Below, one piece after another: positions 34,912 through 44,539 of a DNA stretch of 64,000 nt. Made by a program: the position numbers and the translations under genes. A model generated the notes under the pieces. The model was not told the origin of the DNA. It was given only the letters and a program-made list of their open reading frames with translations, and did no database searches. Position 1 is the first letter of the stretch, and every line of letters begins with the position of its first letter. The stretch is from Sipunculus nudus (lineage: Eukaryota; Annelida; Sipuncula; Golfingiida; Sipunculidae): NCBI GenBank assembly GCA_026874595.1, contig CM049316.1, forward strand, positions 50,346,695 through 50,410,694. The letters are read 5' to 3'.

Positions 34912-37900
34912 TCATTTATTCTTGAAACTACAAAATGTTAGGTCATGATCGGAGAAGTATGTATCATAGACTTCTGCAGTAACTTCCAGCGTACCTACAT
35001 TGTTGTGGTATATATGGTCTATAAGCGTACCTCTGTCAGTTGTAGGCTGTGAAACAAATTGTTCGAATCCTAATTCTTTCATTAATAAAAATAATTTGCT
35101 TTCTTGCTGATCATTTAAATCATCATTAAAGTCGCCCAATACAAACACTGGCAAATTCAATTGCAAAGAGGATATAATAGAACGAAATCTTTGGCAAAAG
35201 TGTTCCAGAGGGTATAACGGTTTCCTGTATGCAACAACAAGAATCACGTTTGTATCCTCAACTTTGTACTGCACGATTTTACATTCCAATGCTTCATATT
35301 CGACAGTAATCTCCTCTGCTTTAAGTTTCTGCTTAACACATATCATAACACCATGCAATCCACTGTGGTTCTGTTCCGACGGTACGTTATACCTAAATAT
35401 GTCATACTGGTACTTTTCAGAAAAAATATCGAGATTGTGCTCATATGTCAAATATGTTTCGGTGAAACACATCACATCAGTGCGATTGAAAAGGCGAGCT
35501 TGTCTAGCAGTCAACAGGTCTGGAAGCTTTGGGAGAAAATAACGTACATTTAAATGACCAATGATTGTCCACTCAGCGTTTCGTTCCATCAGATTCATTT
35601 CATCAGCTGGTATGGTATTTTTTCGCATTTCCTGCATTTCCTCTTCAATTTTTTTGTTGGCCTTAATTCCAGCAGCATCAAAGTCTACTATATATAACCC
35701 TTCCAGTGTCTTTACACGGCTAAATGCAACATAAGCTTGTCCTTTTCCAAAACGCTTAGCCTTTTTCATGTTCACAACAATTTTGTCTACCGTGAGACCC
35801 TGGCATTTGTGGATGGTCACTGCCCATGCTAACGTTAATGGAAATTGTCTTCTTGCAATCTGAGCTCCCTTTCTGTTTCCCTTTTCGTATCTTGCTTCGT
35901 GTCTCTTGATAGGCACTCCATAGGGATATTCGTTTTTCCACTCACTGGCAGATAATGCACCTTTTCCAACAGACTGATCGTCAAACTTCACCAATATCAC
36001 TTGAACAGTTCCACTCACATGTTTTACTATCTTTTGTACTGTTCCTATAACACCATTGACCAGGCCATCAGCTGTATCGACGTTGTATGTAAGCATGACT
36101 CTGGCACCAACTGTCAACACAAGAATCGTATGTAAACCAGCCGTTTCAGATCGCTTTTGTGAAGTGTTCATCTTTTCTAAATTTACCTGCCCAGTGCTGT
36201 CTGTTTTATCATCTGATGCATGAATCTGTATCAGATTGTCTTCATTTGGTTCCAGTTCTTTCAGTTCCTTCAAATTCCTTTCATCTACGTCACAATTGTA
36301 TGCAAATACGTGCAAAGCGGAATGTGGATAATTTGGATCATCTTCCGTAATCTGTCGTGATTCTAATAATGAAATATCAGCTTCAGTGTGGTTTCCAGTT
36401 CTAAGGCGACAAAGCATTTCAGCAAAAGCACAGTCGTCTTTTTGACGCATCACCTCATCCAATTCATGTAGATAGAAGTTGTCTTTCCAAAGATTACCTT
36501 GTAGTCTTTCGACAGGATCTTTTACTTGTTGATAGATCTGTGACTGTAATACTGGGGGGAGTTGATACATATCTCCAACTGCCAAGATTGAAACGTTTCC
36601 AAAATAAACAGAATCAGCCGAAACGCCTTTGATTTTCTGCAGACGCTTGTGAATGTCTAGCAACATATCTGATCCAACCATCGAGATCTCGTCAATAATT
36701 AATATCTGCAAATTTTCAAGTTTGCACCTAAGTGTGTTCAATTTGTCAAAAGAAATATGATCGCCACCATACTTTCTTGTTTGCAGAGCTAAAGCAGAAT
36801 GTATCGTCATACCACCAATATTGAAAGCAGCGACTCCAGTGGGTGCAGTTAGAAGGACGGTAATGTCTGATATACCTATTGCGTTTGTCATGCGGAACAG
36901 TTTTCTCACATCAGAGTGTACAAGTTTGATGACATGTGATTTTCCAACACCACCTGGTCCACTCATGAACACATGATAAGGTTTCACAAGTTTCTTTTTT
37001 TTCAAAGCTAAAACAGCTTCCTTGCACCATTTTCTGTTGAAAGATACGATCTGTGCTTGTTTTTCATTTAAAGAGCGTACCATCTTACGGTATTCATCAT
37101 CAGGTAAAATTTCTCTGTCAGCCTCTGCCTTGTAGCGGGCAATAATTTCCGAAGAATAGTCGGACTTTGGATTTTCGATAAATTCTGCATTAGCGTCAAG
37201 ATCTTGCTGATCAATCTCTCTTTCTACCTCGATACCTTCAGCTTCGTCTTGTAAATTGTTATGTTCAGCACCAGGTGCAACATTTCCCCATGCATGTTCA
37301 GGTGGTCCAAACTGTGCATTGTTTTGGATTGCTTGTTCCACGAGTTCTAGATTTTCTGTGTATTTTCCTTCATTTTCACCTATCATGTCCTGAACATGAA
37401 AGTAATGTGACGCAAAATCAGGAAAGCCACCCAACAGATCAACATCTTCGTTACGCCATGGTAGATATAGCATCAGTTTTGCTCGAAAGAAATCACTTGG
37501 ACCTTTTTCAATACTAAACTTGTGAAATCTTATTACTGCTGGACGTCTTCGTTTGTACATCATACCGCCATTGTTATTCAGTTTGATCTGTTCGGGCAGT
37601 TCTGCTAGAATATCTTCTTGTACATTATCGATATCTAATACAACTGGTACAGAGTCATTTTCCTCTTCATTCAAGTTTCCATATCTCACTTTATAGTTAG
37701 CTGCAAAGTCTGCTAGACACAAATTTTCGATGCAGTTCGGTCTCAGCGAGTAACGTTCAATCACATTGCTCTGAAAAATGTTTTCCTCTTGATCTCCTAA
37801 ATCATCTAATTCTTTCTGTGGTTTGAGAACAGCTGCTCGCACATCTTTGGCATCTGTATTGACAAACAAGACTTCCCTGCTGTATTGTTTCATGGGCATG

Positions 37901-40900
37901 GATAATATTCGGTATACAGCTTCCTGAGCACTAACTTCACGATGATTAAGGAAAACTGAGCCTACACGGCGAAGCATGGATTTGATCTCCTGGTCCTTGT
38001 ATTCTTTACATACTTGTTTTAACAGTTCACCAATGCCTTTCTCATTTTTTGTCATGTATGCAGCAATGTACATAACACATGCGTACGCATCTATGATGTA
38101 CTGAATGTCAATGTTTGCCTGCCAAGCTTTCAGTATCACAGGGTTGTAAGGGTTGATATGACTTTCTGCCGGTGACCTCTTTAACACTATTGTTTTACCC
38201 CTTTGTGATACCAATAACTGTTCAACGTACTCTTGTAGCGAAACACAGGCTTTGTCTAGAATATGTTGCAGTTTGGCGTCTTTTGACGTCTCATCATCAT
38301 ACATTACATCTTTCACTTTTTGGAGTACACGGGATGCACGATCTTTTTTTAATTTTGCCATTTCATCATCTGGTTCTTTTGCAACGAGTGTGACTGGGCT
38401 AGGTGGTCTAGGAAAGCTAAATCTACACGGTCCTTTCTTCTTGCAATAACTTGAGTGATTGTGAGTTTGCAATTGTTTCACAAGTCTTTGCAACGATTCC
38501 TCTTTATCACCAGGTATAGCACAGGTAATGTATTTGTTAACAAATGATGCAACTACTTCATCTGAATCAGAATCAGTTTTCGGCGCATCTTTCACCCATA
38601 AGAGTGTATGTGCATGAGGAGAACCACGAGCCTGAAATTCTATTCGAATAACGTAGTCCACTATTTCCCCTAATGGTTGCGCTTTTGATTTGAGAACATC
38701 TCGAAACAAGAGTTCTAATCTGTACTGAAAATGTCGTGCAGCAGTAACTGGATTTCTTCTCAGCCATTGTGATCTCTCAGAAAATGATAATTGTTTCACA
38801 TCATCATCAGTCAATATCGTGCCATACTGTCTCGCTATTGTTTGAATCACATCAGGCCATTGCATGTCAGCAGCAGATACTGTGAAAAACCAGGTTGGTA
38901 TTCCCAACTGTCGAACCATACCGAGAACATCATAGAATACACTCTGAAAATATGCAGGAGTTCCCCTCACGTTTTTCAAAATTCTATAGGCTTGATCTGA
39001 TTTTACAAAACTTTTCATTTGTTCTACGTTTTTTACCATGCCTGCATTAAGGCGTTTCCCCTGAAAGTGTCTTCCACTAGCTCGTCTGAAAATGTAGTGA
39101 TTAATATCACTTGTAACTTGCTTACATTCCGTCGCATATTGTGCACTGAATATGTACTCAATAGATCTTGAGAACCTCCCATCAACATCAAGCAATCTTT
39201 GGTTGAAATATCTTCGAGCATTCAACTGCACAGGTCGTTCAGCTGTTAGAGCATTTGTTCCATCAGGATACTTGTCAGGATTTGATAATTCCTCAAAGTT
39301 CGGATCACTCAAAAGTGGCACTGGTTTTGATCCATCACCTGGTGCAACACTGATTATTTTGTTCAGCAATTCAGGATCTTCATTCATCATACTTGTTTCA
39401 TATGGCAAGCCTCGCACTTTAGATGCTTCTTCAAACGCATATTCATCTTGTTCTCTTAGGTCTTCGTCGTCTTCAGAACATGACATATTTCCATCGACTT
39501 TGTCAACTGCAGTGTGTAATTTCTGTACACTTTCACAATTGTCTGCACAAAAATCTTCTTGGTTCATTTCTACAGCTGCTTCAGTGTATGGCTCAAATAT
39601 CACATAATGCGACTGTCCCATAAGTCCGAGATGAATTTCCTTTATCTCACTACTTCCAAACCTTGGACTTATCGTGTGAACCATAAGAGCACTCGTTGAG
39701 TGTACATTCACTTTCACTGAATACATATCTGCTAAAGCCTGGAGCACCAGATGATCACCCCAACTTTGAATTCTTAAGTCATCTATGTATCTTATCCACT
39801 GGATTTCTCTTTGCGCGTCTCTATCTGTCATTTCATTAAGGTACAAATCTTCAGCAGTAGGCTGTTCCGTGTCAGCATTTGCAAGGTCTTCACTTTCCAT
39901 TCTAGTAGCAACAAATTCAATGTAATTTTCCTTGTTTTCAATCATATAATTAGCTACTTGGTTACGTAAAAGAACCACGTTCGTATCTGTTATACCCAAC
40001 CTCTCCAGATGGTACCAAAATGCATAAAACATACAATTTCCATCTCCTGGAACATCAATAACATGCATTCTACTTTGACTTGCCATGGTGATCAATTTTT
40101 CATGGTCATTTTGACAATCGCTGACATCAGTCACAGAAACAACTGCAGTACGGTGCTGCGGTTTCTCAATGACGTTCCCTTTTCTACTATTTATTTCCTT
40201 TTCAGTGTCATCCGGGTTTTCTTCAGTTTCATCATGTTTTTCAGTTGAAAAGGCATTTTTCTTTGTCTGCGCAACAGCCTCCCAAAGCTTAGAATCATCA
40301 TTTGTCAAATCTTTCAGCCAATTCTCATTAATTCGAATATTTGCATAATGTGGATTTTCTTTCTTCAACCATCTAAGAGCATTCATCACAACATCAGGCC
40401 TAACAGAGTCATACATGTAGTAAGATGAGTGTTTCAAACTTCGCTTCAATTTCATTGGTACAACTTGCGACTCTGAAGGGAGTCTTGGTAGTACCTCACA
40501 TACCGCATCAAGTTTAGCTGGAACATTAACTGCTGGTCCATGAATTCCATGTTGTTTTCCTCTTGGTAAACCTACCATTTTCATAAAAGCGATTCTCTGA
40601 CAAATAAGTCTCAGTTCAAGCGCATTAAGATCTCCAAGTTCCTTCGGCGGATCTACCAAAGACAAATTATTTGCTTTCGACTGTGCAGGCAATTTTCCTC
40701 TTTTTAGTGTCAAATGGCATGTTCTGCATATCCATTCTTCGTTGTTATAAGAACTTTGACGAAATGCCAGCACTTTTTGCAATAGAGATTGTGACACATT
40801 ATTATAAATCTCCTCTCTTAGATGAACGACTGACGTTCTGAACATCAAGCGATGACAACATGAGCATACGTAATTTGCAGAATGACGTACTTTTTCTAAG

Positions 40901-41538
40901 AACTCGGAAATAACAATTTCATTTTCAGGAACTATGTAACGACATTCATGTCGGTGCTTTCTGCTGAAAAATGCCGCTTTGCTCAATCTCTGTTGAGTTT
41001 CTTGTTCAGTTTCTAGTGCTCTTAATTCTTTTTTACGTGTTGACTCTAAATCAAGTCTCTCTCTCTTTTCCTCACTTGTTTCAGATTCACGCAATTTAGT
41101 CTGTCGTTTCCTTTGGGAGCACAGTCTTTCTTGCTTTTTCTCAGTAGTTTCAAATTCACGTTGAATAAAGTGCCTTTCTTGATCTTTGGACACTCTTTCT
41201 TCCTTTTTCTCAGGCGTTTCACAATCACGTAATTTATTTTGTCTTATCCTTTGAGAGTACAGTCTTTCTTGATTTTTCTCAGGGGTTTCACAATCAAGTA
41301 TTTTATTCTGTCTTATCCTTTGAGAGCCCAGTCTTTCTTGCTTTTTCTCAGGCGTTTCACAATCAAGTAATTTTTTCTGTCTTATCCTTTGAGAGCTTAC
41401 TCTTTCTTGTTTTTTCTCAGGGGTTTCACAATCAAGTATTTTATTCTGTCTTATCCTTTGAGAGCCCAGTCTTTCTTGCTTTTTCTCAGAGGTTTCACAA
41501 TCAAGTAATTTTTTCTGTCTTATCCTTTGAGAGCTCAC
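34912..41538 (-). CDS. Helentron Rep/PIF1 helicase with OTU protease and C-terminal endonuclease (main open frame)
   Basis: About 2,200 codons open to a TAA at 34,912-34,914. Residue numbers count from codon 41,538, a GTG inside the repeat region, not the true start. In order: the last 23-residue charged repeats (1-200); a Cys-rich finger (C225, C227, C228; C271, C274) with a DUF6570-like segment (LICQRIAFMKMVGLPRGKQH); OTU protease (D499, C502 in GDGNC, H644 in SHYVIF); Helitron_like_N and HUH Rep (HAH at 975-977, 38,608-38,616; Y1157 and Y1161 as Y-x3-Y); PIF1/RecD-like helicase (GPGGVGKS 1527-1534, DE 1616-1617, GDMYQLPP, SRV with R1941); EEP/APE-like nuclease (N1997, E2027, GDFN with D2136 and N2138, SDH with D2197 and H2198). 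Rep nicks and joins single strands, the helicase unwinds, and the nuclease may cut target DNA. OTU function in transposition is unknown. Every key residue is present; the only lesion is upstream. Confidence 0.93.
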   Translation of the reverse strand: MSSQRIRQKKLLDCETSEKKQERLGSQRIRQNKILDCETPEKKQERVSSQRIRQKKLLDCETPEKKQERLGSQRIRQNKILDCETPEKNQERLYSQRIRQNKLRDCETPEKKEERVSKDQERHFIQREFETTEKKQERLCSQRKRQTKLRESETSEEKRERLDLESTRKKELRALETEQETQQRLSKAAFFSRKHRHECRYIVPENEIVISEFLEKVRHSANYVCSCCHRLMFRTSVVHLREEIYNNVSQSLLQKVLAFRQSSYNNEEWICRTCHLTLKRGKLPAQSKANNLSLVDPPKELGDLNALELRLICQRIAFMKMVGLPRGKQHGIHGPAVNVPAKLDAVCEVLPRLPSESQVVPMKLKRSLKHSSYYMYDSVRPDVVMNALRWLKKENPHYANIRINENWLKDLTNDDSKLWEAVAQTKKNAFSTEKHDETEENPDDTEKEINSRKGNVIEKPQHRTAVVSVTDVSDCQNDHEKLITMASQSRMHVIDVPGDGNCMFYAFWYHLERLGITDTNVVLLRNQVANYMIENKENYIEFVATRMESEDLANADTEQPTAEDLYLNEMTDRDAQREIQWIRYIDDLRIQSWGDHLVLQALADMYSVKVNVHSTSALMVHTISPRFGSSEIKEIHLGLMGQSHYVIFEPYTEAAVEMNQEDFCADNCESVQKLHTAVDKVDGNMSCSEDDEDLREQDEYAFEEASKVRGLPYETSMMNEDPELLNKIISVAPGDGSKPVPLLSDPNFEELSNPDKYPDGTNALTAERPVQLNARRYFNQRLLDVDGRFSRSIEYIFSAQYATECKQVTSDINHYIFRRASGRHFQGKRLNAGMVKNVEQMKSFVKSDQAYRILKNVRGTPAYFQSVFYDVLGMVRQLGIPTWFFTVSAADMQWPDVIQTIARQYGTILTDDDVKQLSFSERSQWLRRNPVTAARHFQYRLELLFRDVLKSKAQPLGEIVDYVIRIEFQARGSPHAHTLLWVKDAPKTDSDSDEVVASFVNKYITCAIPGDKEESLQRLVKQLQTHNHSSYCKKKGPCRFSFPRPPSPVTLVAKEPDDEMAKLKKDRASRVLQKVKDVMYDDETSKDAKLQHILDKACVSLQEYVEQLLVSQRGKTIVLKRSPAESHINPYNPVILKAWQANIDIQYIIDAYACVMYIAAYMTKNEKGIGELLKQVCKEYKDQEIKSMLRRVGSVFLNHREVSAQEAVYRILSMPMKQYSREVLFVNTDAKDVRAAVLKPQKELDDLGDQEENIFQSNVIERYSLRPNCIENLCLADFAANYKVRYGNLNEEENDSVPVVLDIDNVQEDILAELPEQIKLNNNGGMMYKRRRPAVIRFHKFSIEKGPSDFFRAKLMLYLPWRNEDVDLLGGFPDFASHYFHVQDMIGENEGKYTENLELVEQAIQNNAQFGPPEHAWGNVAPGAEHNNLQDEAEGIEVEREIDQQDLDANAEFIENPKSDYSSEIIARYKAEADREILPDDEYRKMVRSLNEKQAQIVSFNRKWCKEAVLALKKKKLVKPYHVFMSGPGGVGKSHVIKLVHSDVRKLFRMTNAIGISDITVLLTAPTGVAAFNIGGMTIHSALALQTRKYGGDHISFDKLNTLRCKLENLQILIIDEISMVGSDMLLDIHKRLQKIKGVSADSVYFGNVSILAVGDMYQLPPVLQSQIYQQVKDPVERLQGNLWKDNFYLHELDEVMRQKDDCAFAEMLCRLRTGNHTEADISLLESRQITEDDPNYPHSALHVFAYNCDVDERNLKELKELEPNEDNLIQIHASDDKTDSTGQVNLEKMNTSQKRSETAGLHTILVLTVGARVMLTYNVDTADGLVNGVIGTVQKIVKHVSGTVQVILVKFDDQSVGKGALSASEWKNEYPYGVPIKRHEARYEKGNRKGAQIARRQFPLTLAWAVTIHKCQGLTVDKIVVNMKKAKRFGKGQAYVAFSRVKTLEGLYIVDFDAAGIKANKKIEEEMQEMRKNTIPADEMNLMERNAEWTIIGHLNVRYFLPKLPDLLTARQARLFNRTDVMCFTETYLTYEHNLDIFSEKYQYDIFRYNVPSEQNHSGLHGVMICVKQKLKAEEITVEYEALECKIVQYKVEDTNVILVVAYRKPLYPLEHFCQRFRSIISSLQLNLPVFVLGDFNDDLNDQQESKLFLLMKELGFEQFVSQPTTDRGTLIDHIYHNNVGTLEVTAEVYDTYFSDHDLTFCSFKNK

Positions 41539-42250
41539 TCTTTCTTGTTTTTTCTCAGGGGTTTCACAATCAAGTATTTTATTCTGTCTTATCCTTTGAG
41601 AGCCCAGTCTTTCTTGCTTTTACTCAGGCGTTTCACAATCAAGTAATTTTTTCTGTCTTATCCTTTGAGAGCTCACTCTTTCTTGTTTTTTCTTAGGGGT
41701 TTCACAATCAAGTATTTTATTCTGTCTTATCCTTTGAGAGCCCAGTCTTTCTTGCTTTTTCTCAGGCGTTTCACAATCAAGTATTTTTTTCTGTCTTATC
41801 CTTTGAGAGCTCACTCTTTCTTGTTTTTTCTCAGGGGTTTCACAATCAAGTATTTTATTCTGTCTTATCCTTTGAGAGCCCAGTCTTTCTTGCTTTTTCT
41901 CGGACGTTTCACAATCAAGTAATTTATTCTGTCTTATCCTTTGAGAGCCCAGTCTTTCTTGCTTTTTCTCAGGCGTTTCACAATCAAGTAATTTTTTCTG
42001 TCTTATCCTTTGAGAGCAAACTCTTGCTTGCTTTTTCTCAGAGGTTTCACAATCAAGTAATTTATTCTGTCTTATCCTTTGAGAGCACAGCCTTTCTTGC
42101 TTTTTCTCGGACGTTTCACAATCAAGTAATTTCTTCTGTCTCATCCTTTTAGAGCATAGTCTTTTTTGCTTTTTCTCAGGGGGTTCAGAATCACGCAATC
42201 GACTCTGTCTTTTCTTTTGGGAGCGAAGTCTTTCTTGTTTTTCAATTTCA
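41000..42250 (-). repeat. 69-bp coding minisatellite with 138-bp two-unit period
   Basis: The 23-residue repeat is encoded by 69-bp units. In the most homogeneous part (about 41,260-41,960) two unit types alternate (ERLGSQRIRQNK and ERVSSQRIRQKK), giving a 138-bp period: GAGAGCCCA recurs at 41,322 and 41,460. Units at both ends are more diverged, as expected when expansion occurs in the middle of the array. Confidence 0.9.
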
Positions 42251-42375
42251 GTTTCTGCTAACCTCTGTTCTCTTTTAGTCAACATGTCTGCTTTCTTTTT
42301 CTGTTTGAAACTCTTTCGTTTTGTTCTCGGCATTATTACAAATCCAAAGTAAAACAGCACAAATGTGCAACCCAA
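41620..42375 (-). CDS. N-terminal repeat part of the Helentron protein, ended by a premature stop
   Basis: Same frame as the main open frame. Two ATGs are available: 42,375 and 42,333. The second (MPRTKRKSFKQKKK) is the more likely start because the first adds only a hydrophobic stretch and the basic run suits a nuclear DNA-binding protein. It then has nine units of a 23-residue repeat (consensus LLDCETPEKKQERLGSQRIR plus QNK), likely helical and highly charged. The frame stops at TAA 41,620-41,622, where every other unit has AAA (Lys), a single A-to-T change. Together with the eight units after the stop there are about seventeen. Alternative explanations for the stop are allelic inactivation or an assembly or read error in a repeat. 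Confidence 0.85.
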   Translation of the reverse strand: MGCTFVLFYFGFVIMPRTKRKSFKQKKKADMLTKREQRLAETEIEKQERLRSQKKRQSRLRDSEPPEKKQKRLCSKRMRQKKLLDCETSEKKQERLCSQRIRQNKLLDCETSEKKQARVCSQRIRQKKLLDCETPEKKQERLGSQRIRQNKLLDCETSEKKQERLGSQRIRQNKILDCETPEKKQERVSSQRIRQKKILDCETPEKKQERLGSQRIRQNKILDCETPKKKQERVSSQRIRQKKLLDCETPE

Positions 42376-43197
42376 ATTTTACGTGATAACAGTAACAAAT
42401 CCGATGCACAGGCGAATAGTAAAACTCGATACTAGGCTATCGAATGGTACTTTAAGCAACTGTATTCTAGGTTATCCAGGGATACTGTAAGAAAAAATGA
42501 AAAGACTTTACTGCCTTTATTACTCAAAATTGCTCGGGTTTATATTTATTTGCTGTACTTTTTACTCAGTTATATAAAATATATATCTCTCATCCCTCAT
42601 CACTTAAAAATATTCTCACATACAAGTTCAATAATCTACACTTATTTCCCTTGTGTGATACAAACCTTTTATGTACAAACCTTCCTCTCAGCAAATGTGT
42701 CAAGATTCACCAAATTTTCTGCACCGTTTTCAACGTGAACTGAAAAGTAAACTGCAATTTTTTTCCAAGAGATTCAACAGGCTTTGTGTAGGTTATGTAA
42801 AGGCTATGTAAAGGCTATGTAAAGGAAATGTAAAGCCAATGAACGGCAATGTATACAAGCTCTGTGTTTTTAACGAGGTACACCTAAAAAATTGAAAACA
42901 GCTTTGTGTTTTTAACGAGGTACACCTCAAAAAAAAATGAAAAAAGCTCTGCGTTTTTTACGAGGTACGTCCTCTGCAATATGAATGAGATGAGTCTGAG
43001 TTTTTATTGAGGTTCAGAATCCTCAAATGAAATGAAAGACGGTGGATGAATGAAAATGAGTGATTCTCCGGAATGAAACACAGCACCTGAAACAATAAAA
43101 TAATTCTATTAGAACATTCACTAAAAAACAACAAAAATGATAGGTACAATTAGGGAAATAACATGTTACACAACTGACACTTGTATTCTCGAATTTG
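42376..43197. other. AT-rich spacer upstream of the Helentron, with a short minisatellite
   Basis: No gene. Contains three GGCTATGTAAAGG-type copies at about 42,790-42,835 and three 42-45-bp copies of AGCTCTGTGTTTTTAACGAG (starts 42,858, 42,900, 42,945). The Helentron promoter and 5' terminus would be expected here or further right, but I see no certain signal. Confidence 0.55.
42858..42985. repeat. 42-45-bp minisatellite, three units
   Basis: Each unit has GCTCTGTGTTTTTAACGAGG followed by TACACCT and an A-rich run. Confidence 0.85.
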
Positions 43198-43833
43198 CTA
43201 CGACGCCGGTCATCCGAACATCTTTTATTCGAAAATCGCTTATCCGAATTTAAAATAAAAGAAAAAAATGACAATTTATCCAAAATTCCACTGACAAATT
43301 TCTTTACAGATAGGTACATAATATCGTCAATTCCAAGTTAATGCAGCAAGATCAGGTAGTAAGTTCACATAGACAGCACGTGTGGAAAAAAACACCCGTG
43401 GGGCCTAGTTTACTCTGCTTACTATAATATAAAATGCAAGGGCTGGGGTATTTAAATAGTACAAATGAAATCTTACTAAAGACCACTACTAATGATGTAG
43501 TTCTCCTTTGATCTTGGCGGCTTGAAAGAACAACTTTTGATCTTCCGCTCAAATTTACATACTAAACGGATTGCATCGAAGCACTTTTCACCAAAACTAA
43601 CTTTGATACATATAAAAGCATAAATTTAATAAATTCTATCGAAAATAATATATATTGTCGCACGTACATTCTACGTATCCTTCTTTAATTTGGACGACTC
43701 TGAAAACGCCAGAACTCTGCGATATTCATGGCGATTCGTGATGCAGTTTTCTGCAAAACTGATCATCCGAACGATCGTATAGCCGAACAAAGAGCTTGTC
43801 CCCCCAGGTGTTCGGATGAACGATGTCGTACTG
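43198..43833. mobile_element. Pogo/Tigger-like non-autonomous element with ATCCGAAC-bearing inverted ends
   Basis: Left end CTACGACGCCGGTCATCCGAAC; the right end read on the opposite strand is CAGTACGACATCGTTCATCCGAAC, followed outside by TA. Internal ATTCGAAAA/TTATCCGAATT repeats lie next to both ends. CAGTA...ATCCGAAC ends are typical of pogo/Tigger Tc1-mariner elements, which target TA. The left end is decayed. About 636 bp with no transposase frame. Confidence 0.55.
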
Positions 43834-44339
43834 TACAAAATTGTTTTACACCAATATAAAGACCCGCAGGAATTATGTTACAGTCAATACGTTTATAATT
43901 CTCATTAAATATTTCATTAAGAGCTTTGTTAAGGGTCAGTTTATATTAAATAATTATAAAATAAATTATTTCAAACCGTCACTCCCACAATCGAGAGGAC
44001 AAATTGGAATGCAATGCAATATTAAGGCAATATTGATAAAGTATACCTCAGCATAGGAGGCAGCATCATACCTTTAAAGGCAAATTTATAAGAAATTAAG
44101 AAACAAATGTATCAATTATATGCTTAGTTTTCTGTAGACATAATTTTACTTTTTAGGAATACACGTTACCTCCATGCTTAATAGTGTTACTTACCGTCAA
44201 TAAATATATCCTTAGGAATTCATTAGAGATCTTTCGTTATACAAGCATATACTTCACCTCTATAAAAAAGTAGTGGTACTGACCGTCAATAAACATATGC
44301 TAAGGTTTCATTGGACAAATTTCGTTATACAAGGATATA
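43834..44339. other. AT-rich spacer with an 89-bp direct duplication
   Basis: ACCGTCAATAAA.ATAT recurs at 44,193 and 44,282, each followed by TTTCGTTATACAAG.ATATAC. No coding signal. Confidence 0.5.
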
Positions 44340-44516
44340 CAGTGGAACCCCGTAATTACCAATACTTTGGCGACTGACCAAAGTGGGCGCTCTTTGGGGT
44401 AGGTGGTATTTGGGAAAATCTAATTTACATGGATCTTTCATTCGGGACCAAGAAAAGTGGTCGCAATTGTGCGGGGGGTCGCAATTGTGGGATGGTCGCA
44501 AGGCGGTGTTCCACTG
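44340..44516. mobile_element. 177-bp MITE, pogo-like, flanked by TA
   Basis: Starts CAGTGGAACCCCG after TA and ends CGGTGTTCCACTG before TA, so the ends are near-perfect inverted repeats. Internal GTGGTCGCAATTGTG repeats. No coding capacity. Confidence 0.75.
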
Positions 44517-44539
44517 TACTTTGCCTCTATATATATACT

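Larger units (their letters stand above)
31475..42375 (-). mobile_element. Helentron (Helitron superfamily, OTU and endonuclease type)
   Basis: A rolling-circle transposon whose transposase occupies most of 34,912-42,375 on the minus strand, with tandem derivatives of its tail at 31,750-34,911. Helentrons differ from canonical Helitrons by a C-terminal APE-like nuclease; an OTU protease domain is also known in several animal Helitrons. I could not place either terminus: the 5' end should lie right of 42,375 and the 3' end somewhere in 31,475-34,911. None of the GCTTGCCGGAA hairpins typical of the small elements lies within 31.5-51.7 kb. Confidence 0.8.

Noticed and set aside
35264-39607. Plus-strand frames of 60-151 residues opposite the transposase gene
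   Set aside because: Antisense shadows of the Helentron reading frame.
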